Positions 32,973-43,380 of a stretch of DNA of 64,000 bases are shown in pieces; position 1 is the stretch's first letter; every line of letters starts with the position of its first letter. The notes under the pieces are model-generated. The model was given only the letters and a program-made list of their open reading frames with translations, searched no databases and was not told the origin of the DNA. Made by a program: the position numbers and the translations under genes. The stretch covers positions 25,460 to 89,459 of the forward strand of contig JAJZRA010000001.1 in assembly GCA_021847485.1 (NCBI GenBank), written 5' to 3'. The DNA comes from a bacterium (GTDB lineage Bacteria > Elusimicrobiota > Elusimicrobia > Elusimicrobiales > UBA9959).

Positions 32973-34697
32973 ATGAAAACCTTGAAAATTATGCTGGCGC
33001 TGGCGCTGGCGCTGGAACAGGTGGTCTTTCCCGTCTCGTACCTGTTCGCGCAGGACGAGGTGCCCTCCGCGGACAAGAACTTCGCGCAGGACCTCCAGGG
33101 GCCTTCCGGGGACGAGGGCGGCCCGATCATGGAGGGCCAGGCCTCCCAGTCGGCCGAGGCGGCCCCTCCCGCCACGATGCCGCAGGCCCAGACCCCGGGG
33201 TCCCCGATAGAGTCCGTCCAGATCGGCGGCGCCGCGCCGAAGGACGCCCCGATGTACGAGGACGCCGAGTCCGTCTCGCCGCTCGACCGCAAGATCGGCC
33301 CGATCCGCCTCAAGGGCGCGCCGCTCTCCACCTTTCTCGACGTGGTTTCCGCCCAGTCCAAGGTCAACTTCATCATCACCGAGGGCCTGGAATCCAAAAC
33401 GATCACCGTGTTCCTGCGCAAGACCACCGTCCGCGAGGCCCTCGAACTGCTGCTGCGCGTCAAAGGCCTGACCTACCAGCGCATCGGCAAGAGCAATACC
33501 TACGTCGTGCAGAAGCGTTCGGCCGATATGCCGAACCTGATCACCAAGATCTATACCCTCAACTATATCCCGCTGATCCCGATCACCTCTATCGGCGAGG
33601 AGCTCGCGTCCATCACCTCCCAGGACGTTTCCTCCAACGTGGATCAGAACCAGCAGCAGGGCGGCGGGCAGGGCAACGCCCTCAAGAGCGCCGACAGCAA
33701 CATCGCCATCCTCGGCATCGTGCGCAGCGTGCTTTCCAAGAAGTACGGCAAGCTCGCCACCGACCCGCGCACCAACACGCTGATCATCACCGACGTGCCG
33801 GAGGTCTTCCCGCAGGTCGAGCAGATCATCGCCGAGCTGGATAAGAAAGCCCCGCAGATCCTGATCGAGGCCCAGATCGTGGAGATCAACACCGACCGCA
33901 TGAACGAGCTCGGCATCGAGTGGGGCGGCAGCCGCGGCGAGATGGCCTTCTTCGCCGGCCCTGCCCGCCTGACCGACTACGGTCTGCGGCCCGGCTTCTA
34001 TTCCGGCGACCAGTGGAAGAAGTTCTTCCCGGTCACGCAGGATATCGGCACCGCCGCCTCGGGCAGCTCCGGCGGCAGCTCCGGCGGCTCCATCGACCCG
34101 CTCTTCTCCACCGGCCAGCAGAGCTCGAAGGGCGTCTACTACGGCATCTTCAGCCTCGCGCAGCTGCAGGCCATCTTCCGCGCGCTGATCTCGAAGGGCG
34201 AGGCCCGCTACCTCGGCAAGCCCAAGATCGTCGCGATGAACAACAAGACCGCGCTGATCACGATAGCCAAGGACGCCGCGATGGGCACGCAGAGCACCGT
34301 CGCCTCGGCCGGCGGCTCCTCCGGCACGCAGTCCACCGGCGTGGAGCGCCGCCGCATCGGCCTCGTGCTCAAGGTCACGCCCCAGGTCAACAAGGAAGGG
34401 TTCATCACGATGATCGTGCAGCCCGCCTACGCCGACATGGTCGCTTCGGCCGTCACCGTGCAGGGGTCCACCGTCTACGACCCGGTCAGCCGCGGCGCCT
34501 CGACGATGGTGCGCGTCAAGAACGGGCAGACCGTGGTCATCGGCGGCATGCTCGCTTCCACCGAGAACAAGACCATCAAGAAGGTGCCGCTGCTGGGCTA
34601 CATCCCGATCATCGGCTGGCTGTTCACGAGCGTGAGTTCCAGGCGGACCAACACCGACCTGGTCATGTTCCTGACCCCGACCATACTGGTCGACTAG
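32973..34697 (+). CDS. Type IV pilus/T2SS secretin (PilQ/GspD-like)
   Basis: STN-like ISxPLSTFLDVVSAQSKVNFI; ILIEAQIVEINTDRMNELGIEWG; secretin C-term VVIGGMLASTENKTIKKVPLLGYIPIIGWLF. Confidence 0.9.
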   Translation: MKTLKIMLALALALEQVVFPVSYLFAQDEVPSADKNFAQDLQGPSGDEGGPIMEGQASQSAEAAPPATMPQAQTPGSPIESVQIGGAAPKDAPMYEDAESVSPLDRKIGPIRLKGAPLSTFLDVVSAQSKVNFIITEGLESKTITVFLRKTTVREALELLLRVKGLTYQRIGKSNTYVVQKRSADMPNLITKIYTLNYIPLIPITSIGEELASITSQDVSSNVDQNQQQGGGQGNALKSADSNIAILGIVRSVLSKKYGKLATDPRTNTLIITDVPEVFPQVEQIIAELDKKAPQILIEAQIVEINTDRMNELGIEWGGSRGEMAFFAGPARLTDYGLRPGFYSGDQWKKFFPVTQDIGTAASGSSGGSSGGSIDPLFSTGQQSSKGVYYGIFSLAQLQAIFRALISKGEARYLGKPKIVAMNNKTALITIAKDAAMGTQSTVASAGGSSGTQSTGVERRRIGLVLKVTPQVNKEGFITMIVQPAYADMVASAVTVQGSTVYDPVSRGASTMVRVKNGQTVVIGGMLASTENKTIKKVPLLGYIPIIGWLFTSVSSRRTNTDLVMFLTPTILVD

Positions 34698-34703
34698 GAC
34701 GTT

Positions 34704-36452
34704 ATGGCAGGCAAGAGACTCGGCGAGATAATGGTCCAGTCCGGCTGGATCGACGAGGACAAGCTCAACAAGGCCCTCAAGGTCCAGCAACTGCAGGGGG
34801 GGCTGATAGGCGAGGTCCTCATCAAGCTCCACTACGCCACCGAGGAGCAGGTGGCGCAGGCCCTCGGGCGCCAGCTCGGCATCACCTACGCCTCCCGCGA
34901 GAACCAGATCCTTAACCCCGAGAAGGGCCAGGGCCTGGAGAAGTCCATTCCCGAGAAGTTCGCGCGCGACAACGCGGTGGTCCCGCTGTTCATCGAGAAC
35001 AACACGCTCGCCGTGGCGATGACGGACCCGACCAACATCCTGATGCTGGACAACATCAAGCTCGTGTCCGGCATGGAGATCACGCCGTTCATAGCCACCA
35101 AGGCGCAGATCCTCAAGGTCATAGACTCCTTCTACCAGGGCCAGACCAACCTGATCGACAAGGTCATAGAGAAGGGCGCGGGCCAGGGCCAGGGGGAGAT
35201 GTCCGACGCCGACGTCATAACGCCGGACGGCAAGCTGGACCTGGACAAGGTCATCATCGGCGAGTCCAAGGGCGCCCAGAGCATCAAGCTCGTCAACGCC
35301 ATCATGAAGCAGGCGATCAGCGAGCGCACCTCGGACATCCACCTGGAGAAGTTCGACGAGAAGGTCTCGCTGAGGCTGCGCATCGACGGCGTGCTCTACG
35401 AGCGCAGCGCGCCGCCGGCCGACCTCGTGGACGCCATGATCTCCCGCGTGAAGATCCTCTCCAAGCTCGACATCTCCGAGCGCCGCCTGCCGCAGGACGG
35501 CAGCTTCTCGATCAAGTACCAGAACCGCATCATCGAGATCCGCGTCAGCGTCTGCCCGACCGTGTTCGGCGAGAAGCTGGTCATGCGTATCCTCGACAAG
35601 GGCTCGGTGGAGCTCAACATCAACATCATCGGCTTCGAACAGCGCCAGAAGGACGACTTCCTGAAGGCCGCCCAGGCCCCGAACGGCCTGATCTTCCTGA
35701 CCGGCCCGACCGGCTCCGGCAAGACGACGACGCTCAACGCCGTGCTGAACACGATCAAGTCCCCCGAGATCAACATCATGACGCTGGAGGACCCCGTCGA
35801 AATAAAGATGGAGGGCATCAGCCAGGTGCAGATCAAGCCGCAGATCGGCCTGACCTTCGCCAGCGGCCTGCGCTCGTTCCTCCGCCAGGACCCCGACGTC
35901 ATCCTCGTCGGCGAGGTCCGCGACAACGAGACCGCCGAAGCCTGCCTCAAGGCGGCCATGACCGGCCACCTCGTGCTCTCGACGCTGCATACCAACAGCG
36001 CGCTCGAGGCCGTGCCGCGCCTTTTGGACATGGGCATCGAGAAGTACCTGCTCGCGAGCACGCTGCTCTGCCTGGCCGCGCAGCGCCTCGTGCGCCAGCT
36101 CTGCCCCGACTGCAAGACGCCCTACCGGCCCTCGCAGCAGGAGATCGACCAGTTCGCGGCGGAGTCCATGCTGAACCCGCTGCCGGACCTGACCAAGCTG
36201 ACTTTCTACAAGCCGCGCGGCTGCCCGAAGTGCTTCAACATGGGCTATAAGGGCCGCAAGGCCATCTACGAGGTCTATTTCAACACCGAGGCCATGAAGA
36301 GCATCATCTACAGGGACGCCGACGTGCAGAAGCTCTCCGTGGAGGCCGCCAAGGGCGGCGCCTGGAACCTGCGCGCCAGCGGCTGGCGCAAGGTGCTGGC
36401 CGGCGTGACCTCCGTTGAGGACATGCTTTCCGTTACCGTCACCGAGCGGTAA
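34704..36452 (+). CDS. PilB/GspE assembly ATPase
   Basis: MshEN N-term, GPTGSGKTTTLNAVL, RQDPDVILVGEVRDNETAEACLKAAMTGHLVLSTLHTN, CPDCKTPY...CPKCFNMGYKGR. Confidence 0.93.
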   Translation: MAGKRLGEIMVQSGWIDEDKLNKALKVQQLQGGLIGEVLIKLHYATEEQVAQALGRQLGITYASRENQILNPEKGQGLEKSIPEKFARDNAVVPLFIENNTLAVAMTDPTNILMLDNIKLVSGMEITPFIATKAQILKVIDSFYQGQTNLIDKVIEKGAGQGQGEMSDADVITPDGKLDLDKVIIGESKGAQSIKLVNAIMKQAISERTSDIHLEKFDEKVSLRLRIDGVLYERSAPPADLVDAMISRVKILSKLDISERRLPQDGSFSIKYQNRIIEIRVSVCPTVFGEKLVMRILDKGSVELNINIIGFEQRQKDDFLKAAQAPNGLIFLTGPTGSGKTTTLNAVLNTIKSPEINIMTLEDPVEIKMEGISQVQIKPQIGLTFASGLRSFLRQDPDVILVGEVRDNETAEACLKAAMTGHLVLSTLHTNSALEAVPRLLDMGIEKYLLASTLLCLAAQRLVRQLCPDCKTPYRPSQQEIDQFAAESMLNPLPDLTKLTFYKPRGCPKCFNMGYKGRKAIYEVYFNTEAMKSIIYRDADVQKLSVEAAKGGAWNLRASGWRKVLAGVTSVEDMLSVTVTER

Positions 36453-36500
36453 GGCTTGGAACGGACGCGGTATTTTTTGTAGATTGACTGACGGGGAGAT

Positions 36501-37727
36501 ATGGGAAGATTCATCTATACCGTACAGGACGCCCAGGGCACGGTCACGACCGGCGCCGTGGACGCCGACGACGAGGACGGCGCGGTACAGTCCCTGCAGA
36601 CCAAGGGGCTGTTCATCCTCTCCATCCAGTCCGAGAGCGTAAAGTCCAAGGGCATCCTCAACATCAAGAAGATAAGCGGCGGGGGGAAGGTCTCCGGCCG
36701 CGAGATGGTGTTCTTCGGCGAGCAGATGGCCACGCTGCTCGGCGGCGGCATCCCGCTGGTCCGCGCGCTCTCGCTCCTGAGCGAGCACGCCGAGAACAAG
36801 GCCCTCGGCGTGGTGCTCTCGTCCGTGACCAAGGAGGTCTCGGCCGGCGGCGCGCTCCATAAGGCGCTCGAGAAGCACCCGAAGGTCTTCGACGAGATCT
36901 GGATCTCGCTGGTGCAGGCCGGCGAGGTCTCCGGCCAGCTGCCGACCGTGCTGCGCCAGATCACCACCTACAACGAGGCGCAGGAGAACATCAAGTCCAA
37001 GATCGTCACCGCCCTGGCCTACCCGGCCGTGCTGATGACGATGTCCATCGGCGTGCTGATCTACTTCATCGTCTACATCGTGCCGGTCTTCGCCGACATC
37101 TTCAAGGACTTCAACCTCCAGCTGCCGCTGATCACCCGCGTCATCATGGCCGTCTCGGCCGTGATCACCAAATACCTGGTCTTCATGATCGTGCTCGGGA
37201 TAGGCGGCATCTTCGGCTTCCGCGCCTATATCGCCACGCCGCCGGGCCGGCTGACCTGGAACCACATCCAGTTCGGCATTCCCTTCTTCGGCGGCCTGAT
37301 CCGCAGCATGCAGATCGAGCGCATGCTGACGACGATGGCCACGCTGATCCGCTCGGGCGTCAGCATCCTGAACTCGGTCTCGGTGCTCGAGGGCGCCTTC
37401 AGGAAGAACATGATCTTCCAGAACGCGCTGAAGCAGGCCAAGAACGACATCGCCAGCGGCCGGTCGATCTCGGAGTCCTTCAAGAAGACCGGCATCTTCC
37501 CGCCTATGGTCACCGAGATGATGTGGATGGGAGAGGAGTCCGGCAAGCTGCCGGACATCATCGTCGTGCTGTCCAAGTACTACCAGGAGCAGATCGACCA
37601 GTTCATCCGCCGCTTCTCCTCCATGGTGGACCCGATCCTGGTCGTCGGCATCGGCGGCGTGATCGCCGTCATCGTGATGAGCATCTTCATGCCCATCTTC
37701 CAGCTGTCGCAGATCGGCGCCGGCTGA
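36501..37727 (+). CDS. PilC/GspF inner-membrane platform protein
   Basis: FFGEQMATLLGGGIPLVRALSLL; FSSMVDPILVVGIGGVIAVIVMSIFMPIFQLSQ. Confidence 0.93.
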   Translation: MGRFIYTVQDAQGTVTTGAVDADDEDGAVQSLQTKGLFILSIQSESVKSKGILNIKKISGGGKVSGREMVFFGEQMATLLGGGIPLVRALSLLSEHAENKALGVVLSSVTKEVSAGGALHKALEKHPKVFDEIWISLVQAGEVSGQLPTVLRQITTYNEAQENIKSKIVTALAYPAVLMTMSIGVLIYFIVYIVPVFADIFKDFNLQLPLITRVIMAVSAVITKYLVFMIVLGIGGIFGFRAYIATPPGRLTWNHIQFGIPFFGGLIRSMQIERMLTTMATLIRSGVSILNSVSVLEGAFRKNMIFQNALKQAKNDIASGRSISESFKKTGIFPPMVTEMMWMGEESGKLPDIIVVLSKYYQEQIDQFIRRFSSMVDPILVVGIGGVIAVIVMSIFMPIFQLSQIGAG

Positions 37728-37760
37728 CGGTCAGCGGGCGGCCGCAAGCAGGAGAAAAAA

Positions 37761-38255
37761 ATGAACAGAAAAGGCTTTACGCTGATAGAGCTGATGGTGG
37801 TGGTGCTGATCATGGGCATCCTGGCCTCGATGGGCATCCCCTACTACTACAAGACTATCGAGACCTCCCGCGCCGGCGACGCCGTGGCGCTGGGCCACCT
37901 GATCGCCAACGCCAACCGGATGTACAACATCGATAGGCCCGGCTCCCCGATCAGCGGCGGCATCACGAACGGCTGCAACACCCAGACCTGCACCACCGCC
38001 ACCGGCGCCTGCATCCTGATAGCCTGCAGCTACGTCGCCGCTCAGGACTGGAACGGCGGTTCCTACGACTTCTACGCCTGCAACGGCGCCACCGGGGGGC
38101 CCTGCTGCGGCAACGGCGGCGTCGGCGAGACCGGCGTCTCCTGCGCCAGGCGCAAGTCCGGGGTCGGTTTCCCTTACGCTAACTGGGGCTACCAGTTCTA
38201 CAGCAGCGGCCGCTGCTACGCGGTGGGGGGCGCGCCGAGCTGTCCCAAGTTCTGA
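37761..38255 (+). CDS. Type IV pilin/pseudopilin, Cys-rich
   Basis: MNRKG|FTLIELMVVVLIMGILASMGIPYYYKTIETSRAGDA. Confidence 0.9.
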   Translation: MNRKGFTLIELMVVVLIMGILASMGIPYYYKTIETSRAGDAVALGHLIANANRMYNIDRPGSPISGGITNGCNTQTCTTATGACILIACSYVAAQDWNGGSYDFYACNGATGGPCCGNGGVGETGVSCARRKSGVGFPYANWGYQFYSSGRCYAVGGAPSCPKF

Positions 38256-38256
38256 T

Positions 38257-38718
38257 ATGACGCGGAGAAGGCCCGGCCAGACCCTTGTCGAGGTGGTAAT
38301 GGCGACCATGATAGCCGCCATGACGACCACGGCCGTCTTTTCCGTCATCCTCTCCAGTTTCGTCGGAGGCGCGAAGGCCGACAAGCGCGACACGGCGGCG
38401 GCCATCATGCGCCGCGCGCAGGAGACGCTCCGGAGCTACGTGAGCGTGGACCCTTATAACTCGGTTTATTCGGCCGGCCCTTTAGGCAGCCCCGGCCGCT
38501 GGCCGGCGGACAACTCCGGCACCTGGGCGCTGCGCGCGGGCCCTCACGATATTTCCTCGCTGCTGACCGGCACGCCGCTGGCCGGCGCGGGCGCGTCTTT
38601 TACGTACACGGTTGCCAACAGCGACTGCCTGGGCCTGATCCCGGCTGGCGGGGATCTGGGCCCGAACGGGGAGTTCGCCTGCAAGACGGTGGTGTTCAAT
38701 CTCGTCTACCCGGACTGA
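38257..38718 (+). CDS. Minor pseudopilin
   Basis: MTRRRPG|QTLVEVVMATMIAAMTTTAVFSVILSSF (E5 kept). Confidence 0.8.
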   Translation: MTRRRPGQTLVEVVMATMIAAMTTTAVFSVILSSFVGGAKADKRDTAAAIMRRAQETLRSYVSVDPYNSVYSAGPLGSPGRWPADNSGTWALRAGPHDISSLLTGTPLAGAGASFTYTVANSDCLGLIPAGGDLGPNGEFACKTVVFNLVYPD

Positions 38719-38720
38719 CC

Positions 38721-39467
38721 ATGAAAACACGTCCCGGCTTCACACTGGCGGAACTGCTGCTCGCGGTGATCATCTTTTCGTTCATGATGACGTCGCTGGC
38801 GACCATCTATTCCACCGCCAACCGCAACATGTTCCAGAACTACCGGGCCAACATCGTAAAGACCAACGTCGGGATAGCGATGCGGGCCATCCAGAACACC
38901 CTCGTCGGGGCGACCCGCCTGGACACCCCGATCTACGGCGCTTCCGGCAATATCCTCGCTTTCGCGACCAACGTGGACCAGAACACCGGCTGTTACCCGG
39001 TCAACACCGACGCGTCCTCTTCCCGGCTGATCCAGGGCGTTTACCTGAGCGCCGCGAGCCCGCCGGCCTGGCATTATTTCTGCGTGGCTCAGGACGCCAC
39101 TACCCCGGGCGTGACGGCCCTGTATTACCATACCGGCCTTATTCCCCTCGGTCCTCCCGGCACCGGCTGCGACTCGGCGACGCCGGCCATCTGGGACCGG
39201 AACGGGGCCAACGGCTACCCGGCCTTCTGCGGCTTCGGGGGGGGCGGGACCGTGACCCTGCTGATGCAGATAAAGGACAACTCCGCCCCGGTGGTCATTC
39301 CGCCCCTGTTCAGCCGCAGCAACGCCGATAACGTCTACGAGAAGGACCTGGTCCTGGTCCGCCTGCGCTCCTACTGGTCCGCCTCCTCCCGCGGCTTCGG
39401 CAAGTCCCAGCGCGACGTGGATTTCTCGCTTGCCAGCGCCGTCAAGGCCAGCATCCCGGTGCAGTGA
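38721..39467 (+). CDS. Minor pseudopilin (GspJ/PilW-like)
   Basis: MKTRPG|FTLAELLLAVIIFSFMMTSLATIY. Confidence 0.85.
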   Translation: MKTRPGFTLAELLLAVIIFSFMMTSLATIYSTANRNMFQNYRANIVKTNVGIAMRAIQNTLVGATRLDTPIYGASGNILAFATNVDQNTGCYPVNTDASSSRLIQGVYLSAASPPAWHYFCVAQDATTPGVTALYYHTGLIPLGPPGTGCDSATPAIWDRNGANGYPAFCGFGGGGTVTLLMQIKDNSAPVVIPPLFSRSNADNVYEKDLVLVRLRSYWSASSRGFGKSQRDVDFSLASAVKASIPVQ

Positions 39468-39519
39468 GCGCCCTCCCCGCGCCCTTGCCGTTCGCCGGTT
39501 TCTCTGCTAGACTATCATT

Positions 39520-39837
39520 ATGACGCCCCGGCTCCGGAAAGGCATGGTGCTGCTGCAGACCCTCGTCCTCTCCGTCATCCTGTCGATGATAGCGGTGATG
39601 GTCATGAAGTGGGTCCTGGGCCGCTATATGCTCGCGGCGCGCAACGTCCGCTCCAACGAGGCGAAGGTCCATTCACAGGGGTATTCCTCCCAGCAGTTCA
39701 CCACCTGGAACTTCAACCTGACTCTCGTCACCTCCAACGGCGGCACCACGATGGACACCAAGTCGGTGCGCTACGTCACCGAAGGCGGCAGCTCCGGGAT
39801 GCGGCGGTTCCTGATCTCCTCCGACGAAGACCAGTAG
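39520..39837 (+). CDS. Pilin-like minor protein, no Glu5 (GspK/PilX-like N-term)
   Basis: MTPRLRKG|MVLLQTLVLSVILSMIAVMVMKWVL. Confidence 0.65.
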   Translation: MTPRLRKGMVLLQTLVLSVILSMIAVMVMKWVLGRYMLAARNVRSNEAKVHSQGYSSQQFTTWNFNLTLVTSNGGTTMDTKSVRYVTEGGSSGMRRFLISSDEDQ

Positions 39838-39853
39838 CCCGCGGGGACCAGCC

Positions 39854-40783
39854 ATGCGCCGCCTCCTGCTGACCTGCTGCCTGCTAGCCGCCCCGGCCCT
39901 CGCCGCGGAGCCTCCCGCGTCTCCGCCCCCGGCGGCCCCGGCCGCGCCCGCCGCGCCGCGCACCGCCTGGCATCTCAAATCCTCGCCGCATTTCGAGATC
40001 TACCACGAGTCGTCCTGGTCCCCGGCCTCCATCTCCCTCGAGATGGAGCGGATGTACGCCTCCATGCGCATGAGCATGGCCATGTTCGCGCCGTGGATGA
40101 TAAAGGAGAAGGCGAAGATCTACATCTACGCCTCGCAGGATTCCTACCTGAACGGCGAGTTCGCCCCGCCCAAATGGTCGAAGGGCCTGGCCTATTCCGC
40201 CAGGAAGACGATCGTCGTCTACGACACCGGCGACGCGGCCAAGCTCAAGGCCGTCATCGCCCACGAGCTGGGGCACCTCTATTTCGAGGGCTACTTCGCC
40301 GAGAAGCTGAAATACCCGCCGCAATGGCTCAACGAGGGACTGGCCGTCTACCTGGAGGACTCCTCCTTCCCGGAAGGCGGGCCGTGGGGCAGGGCGCTCG
40401 CCTATTTCCCCGAGGCGCGCCGCTACCCGTTCGACCGCTTCTTCGACCTGAAGATCGACCAGCTGGATTCCGACGCCAGGATAGCCGACTGGTACCTGCA
40501 GGCCTACGGCGCGGTGCTCTACCTCTACCGTCCTTCCCAGCGGCTGCAGTTCAAAGGCCTCTGCGAGGCGCTGCGCTCAGGAGAGGGGCTGCAGGACGCG
40601 CTGTGGAAGTATTACAGGGTGGGCGGCGGAAAGGATTTCGCGCGCAAGTGGGGGGCGTGGCTGCAGGAGTACAGCCGCAACGAACAGGCCGGCGAAAGCG
40701 GGGGGATGCGGTCGGCCAGCTTCAACTTCAAGCCGGTACAGTTGTCTTCGTTCACGTTCACCAATTTCGGGTCAAAACGATAG
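39854..40783 (+). CDS. Secreted gluzincin-type metallopeptidase (MA-like)
   Basis: Signal peptide; AVIAHELGHLYFEGYF (HExxH), WLNEGLAVYLED. Confidence 0.85.
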   Translation: MRRLLLTCCLLAAPALAAEPPASPPPAAPAAPAAPRTAWHLKSSPHFEIYHESSWSPASISLEMERMYASMRMSMAMFAPWMIKEKAKIYIYASQDSYLNGEFAPPKWSKGLAYSARKTIVVYDTGDAAKLKAVIAHELGHLYFEGYFAEKLKYPPQWLNEGLAVYLEDSSFPEGGPWGRALAYFPEARRYPFDRFFDLKIDQLDSDARIADWYLQAYGAVLYLYRPSQRLQFKGLCEALRSGEGLQDALWKYYRVGGGKDFARKWGAWLQEYSRNEQAGESGGMRSASFNFKPVQLSSFTFTNFGSKR

Positions 40784-42517
40784 GCCGGCGGCCTTATAGA
40801 GGTCGGCCAGGGCCGCCAGGTCCGCTTTATCGCCCGGGGAAAGCCCCGGGCTCTTCTTCGTCCCCGTCATCAGCAGCGTGAGCGCCGCCTCGCGGTGGCC
40901 GGGGTCCTCGGCGAGGGCCCGGCGCAGGAGGGCCGTCCCGGCCGCGCGCCGGCCGCGGTGGAGTTCCAGCAGGCCTTCGAGATAGAGCGCGTCCGCGGAA
41001 CGCGGGGCCAGGGCCAGCGCTTCCCGCGCCGTCGCGCCGGCGTCGGCGGGGCGGCGGCACCAGGCCTGAGCGTAGGCCAGGCGAAGCTTCAGGCCCGCGC
41101 TGGCCGGCGCCAGGCGGGACGCCTCGGCAGCCTCGCGCAGGGCGCCGGCGCAGTCGCCGCCGCGCAGCAGGACCGCGGCCAGGTTAGCGCGGGCGCGGGG
41201 CACGCCGGGGCCGCGCCTGACCGCCTCCGAGAAGAAGGCTTCGTCGTCACGGAAGGAGGGGGCGCGCCGCAGGGTCGCCCAGGAGAGGCCGGCCAGCCAG
41301 GCCAGCGTAAGAACGGCCGCCGCTGCGGCCGCGGGGCGCTTGCGGGCCCTGCCCAGCAGGGCCGCCGCCAGCAGGGCCCCGCCGGCCAGCGGGAAATACA
41401 GGTAGCGGTCCGCCCGCAGGTTGTAGATCGGCACCAGGTTCCAGACAGGGGCCAGCGTCAGCACCGAAAGGGTGATCCCCAGCCCCGCCAGGTCGCGCCG
41501 GAGCAGCAGCAGGAGGCCGGCGGCCGCGGCGGCCAGCGGCAGCGCCAGCAGCGCCAGGCCTTCGGCCGAGAACCCGCGGACCGGCGGGTTGTAGTCGGAG
41601 TTCAGCCCCGCGGGGAAGGCCATGGCCGCCGCGTAGGAGGAGAGGACGCCCCCCATCGTGAAGAGGTTGGCCTCCCGGTCGGTATACACCCCGCTCCAGG
41701 GCATGGCGGGCGCCGGCCTGGAGCGGGGGGCGGCGCGCGGGAACAGGGCGGCCGGGTAGGCGGCGGCCGGAGCGCTTATTCCCGGGGCCGAGACGCCTTC
41801 TATCGAGTAGCCCGAGCGCGGGGCCCGGAACCAGACGTAGAAGCCGGCGGCGAGGAGCAGGGCGGCCAGCAGCGGCGCCGAGCGCCTCAGGCCTTCCCTG
41901 CCGGTATCGAAATAGACCGCGGCGGCCGCGGCCGCCGGGAGCACCGCCGCCGTCTCCACGCTGAGCATCCCTAGCAGCGCGCAGGCCGCGGCCGCGGCCG
42001 CCTTGCCGGCGGCCGGGCGCCTGGCGTTGAAGACGGCGGCGAGCAGGGCGCAGGTAAAGAAGAAGAAGCCCAGCAGGTGGGACCTGAAGACGGCCACGTT
42101 CACCGCCTCGGCGGCCGCCGGATGAACGGCGAACAGCAGCGCCCCGCCCAGCGCGGGCAGGAGCCCGCCGGAAAGCGTCAGGATTAGCAGGAAAAGCAGC
42201 GCCGAGTCGCAGGCGTGCAGCAGCAGGTTGGTCAGCCGCAGGCCGTAGGGCCCGGCGCCGGAGCAGGCGTCCAGCAGCAGCGAGGCGTTCACTACGGGGC
42301 GGGAGCTCATCGGGACCGGCAGCACCTTCACCAGGTTGACGGGGGACAGCGCCGCGGGCAGGTTGCGGCAGTCCGAGGCGAAGGAGCCGGGACCGAGGAA
42401 AGCCGCGTCGTCCCAGAGCAGGCTGCCCGAGAGGGACGGCAGGTGGACCAGCGCGGCGGCGCAGAAGACCAGCGCGGCGGCCGCCAGCGCGGGCGCGGTT
42501 TTTACCCGGTTCTCCAT
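40772..42517 (-). CDS. TMTC-like GT-C membrane protein with TPRs
   Basis: LPSLSGSLLWDD, RPVVNASLLLDACSGAGPYGLRLTNLLLHACDSALLF; C-term TPRs. Confidence 0.8.
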   Translation of the reverse strand: MENRVKTAPALAAAALVFCAAALVHLPSLSGSLLWDDAAFLGPGSFASDCRNLPAALSPVNLVKVLPVPMSSRPVVNASLLLDACSGAGPYGLRLTNLLLHACDSALLFLLILTLSGGLLPALGGALLFAVHPAAAEAVNVAVFRSHLLGFFFFTCALLAAVFNARRPAAGKAAAAAACALLGMLSVETAAVLPAAAAAAVYFDTGREGLRRSAPLLAALLLAAGFYVWFRAPRSGYSIEGVSAPGISAPAAAYPAALFPRAAPRSRPAPAMPWSGVYTDREANLFTMGGVLSSYAAAMAFPAGLNSDYNPPVRGFSAEGLALLALPLAAAAAGLLLLLRRDLAGLGITLSVLTLAPVWNLVPIYNLRADRYLYFPLAGGALLAAALLGRARKRPAAAAAAVLTLAWLAGLSWATLRRAPSFRDDEAFFSEAVRRGPGVPRARANLAAVLLRGGDCAGALREAAEASRLAPASAGLKLRLAYAQAWCRRPADAGATAREALALAPRSADALYLEGLLELHRGRRAAGTALLRRALAEDPGHREAALTLLMTGTKKSPGLSPGDKADLAALADLYKAAGLSF

Positions 42518-42575
42518 CGGTAAAGAATTCTATAATATTACGCGGGGGCGCCGCCCCCGGGCCAAGGAGAGCCGC

Positions 42576-43370
42576 ATGAAGAAGATCAGCGTAGTCATAC
42601 CCGTCCACAACGCACCGCAGGACCTGAAGCTCTGCGTGGAGAGCCTCGCGCGCACCGCGAAGGGCGCCTATGAACTCATCCTGGTCGACAACGGCTCGGC
42701 CGCGCCGGCCAGGCGCTATATCGCCTCGCTGAAAGGGGCGGTGAAGATAGCTTCCAGGACCAACCGCGGGTTCTCGTGGGCCGTGAACCGCGGCCTCCGG
42801 GCGGCCTCCGGCGACTATATCGCCGTGGTGAACAGCGACGTGGCCTTCTTCGACGGCGGCCTGCAGGGGCTGGCCGCCTGCCTCGACGCCAGCCCCGAGG
42901 CCGGGGCCTGCGGCCCGCTCACTAACCGCACCGTCGGCGTGCAGCGGGTGGTGCTCGACCCGAAGGTGGAGAAGGACGCGGCGTCGCTCGGCGTCTTCGC
43001 CCAGGCGATGCGCCTGAAGTTCGCGGGCGAGCGCTTCGACGTGCACCGGCTGGTCGGCTTCTGCCTGATGCTGCGGCGCGAAGCCTACGAGAGCGTCGGC
43101 CTCTTCGACGAGCGTTTCGGCACGGGCTGCTTCGAGGATTTCGACTACTGCCTGCGCCTGCGCCAGGCCGGCTGGAAGCTGAAGGCCGCCAAGGACGTCT
43201 TCGTCTGGCACCGGCACCACGCCAGCTTCGACGGGCACGACCATTTCCATTCCTGCGCGGTGAAGAACCGCGAGGTCTTCGTGGACAAGTGGTGCCGCAA
43301 GGCGCTGGAGTTCCTCGACGAGCTGGACCCGGCGCTGGAGACGGCGCCGCCGCGCGGGGCGGCCCGCTAG
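42576..43370 (+). CDS. Glycosyltransferase family 2
   Basis: MKKISVVIPVHNAPQDLKLCVESL; VVNSDVAFFD; GCFEDFDYCLRLRQAGWKL; SD aaggag. Confidence 0.92.
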   Translation: MKKISVVIPVHNAPQDLKLCVESLARTAKGAYELILVDNGSAAPARRYIASLKGAVKIASRTNRGFSWAVNRGLRAASGDYIAVVNSDVAFFDGGLQGLAACLDASPEAGACGPLTNRTVGVQRVVLDPKVEKDAASLGVFAQAMRLKFAGERFDVHRLVGFCLMLRREAYESVGLFDERFGTGCFEDFDYCLRLRQAGWKLKAAKDVFVWHRHHASFDGHDHFHSCAVKNREVFVDKWCRKALEFLDELDPALETAPPRGAAR

Positions 43371-43380
43371 GAGCCCGCCG

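Noticed and set aside
32901-37265. 1454-aa minus-strand ORF
   Set aside because: Antisense shadow of secretin, PilB and PilC; composition (V/D/G/L/H-rich) matches codon-position mirroring, no domain.
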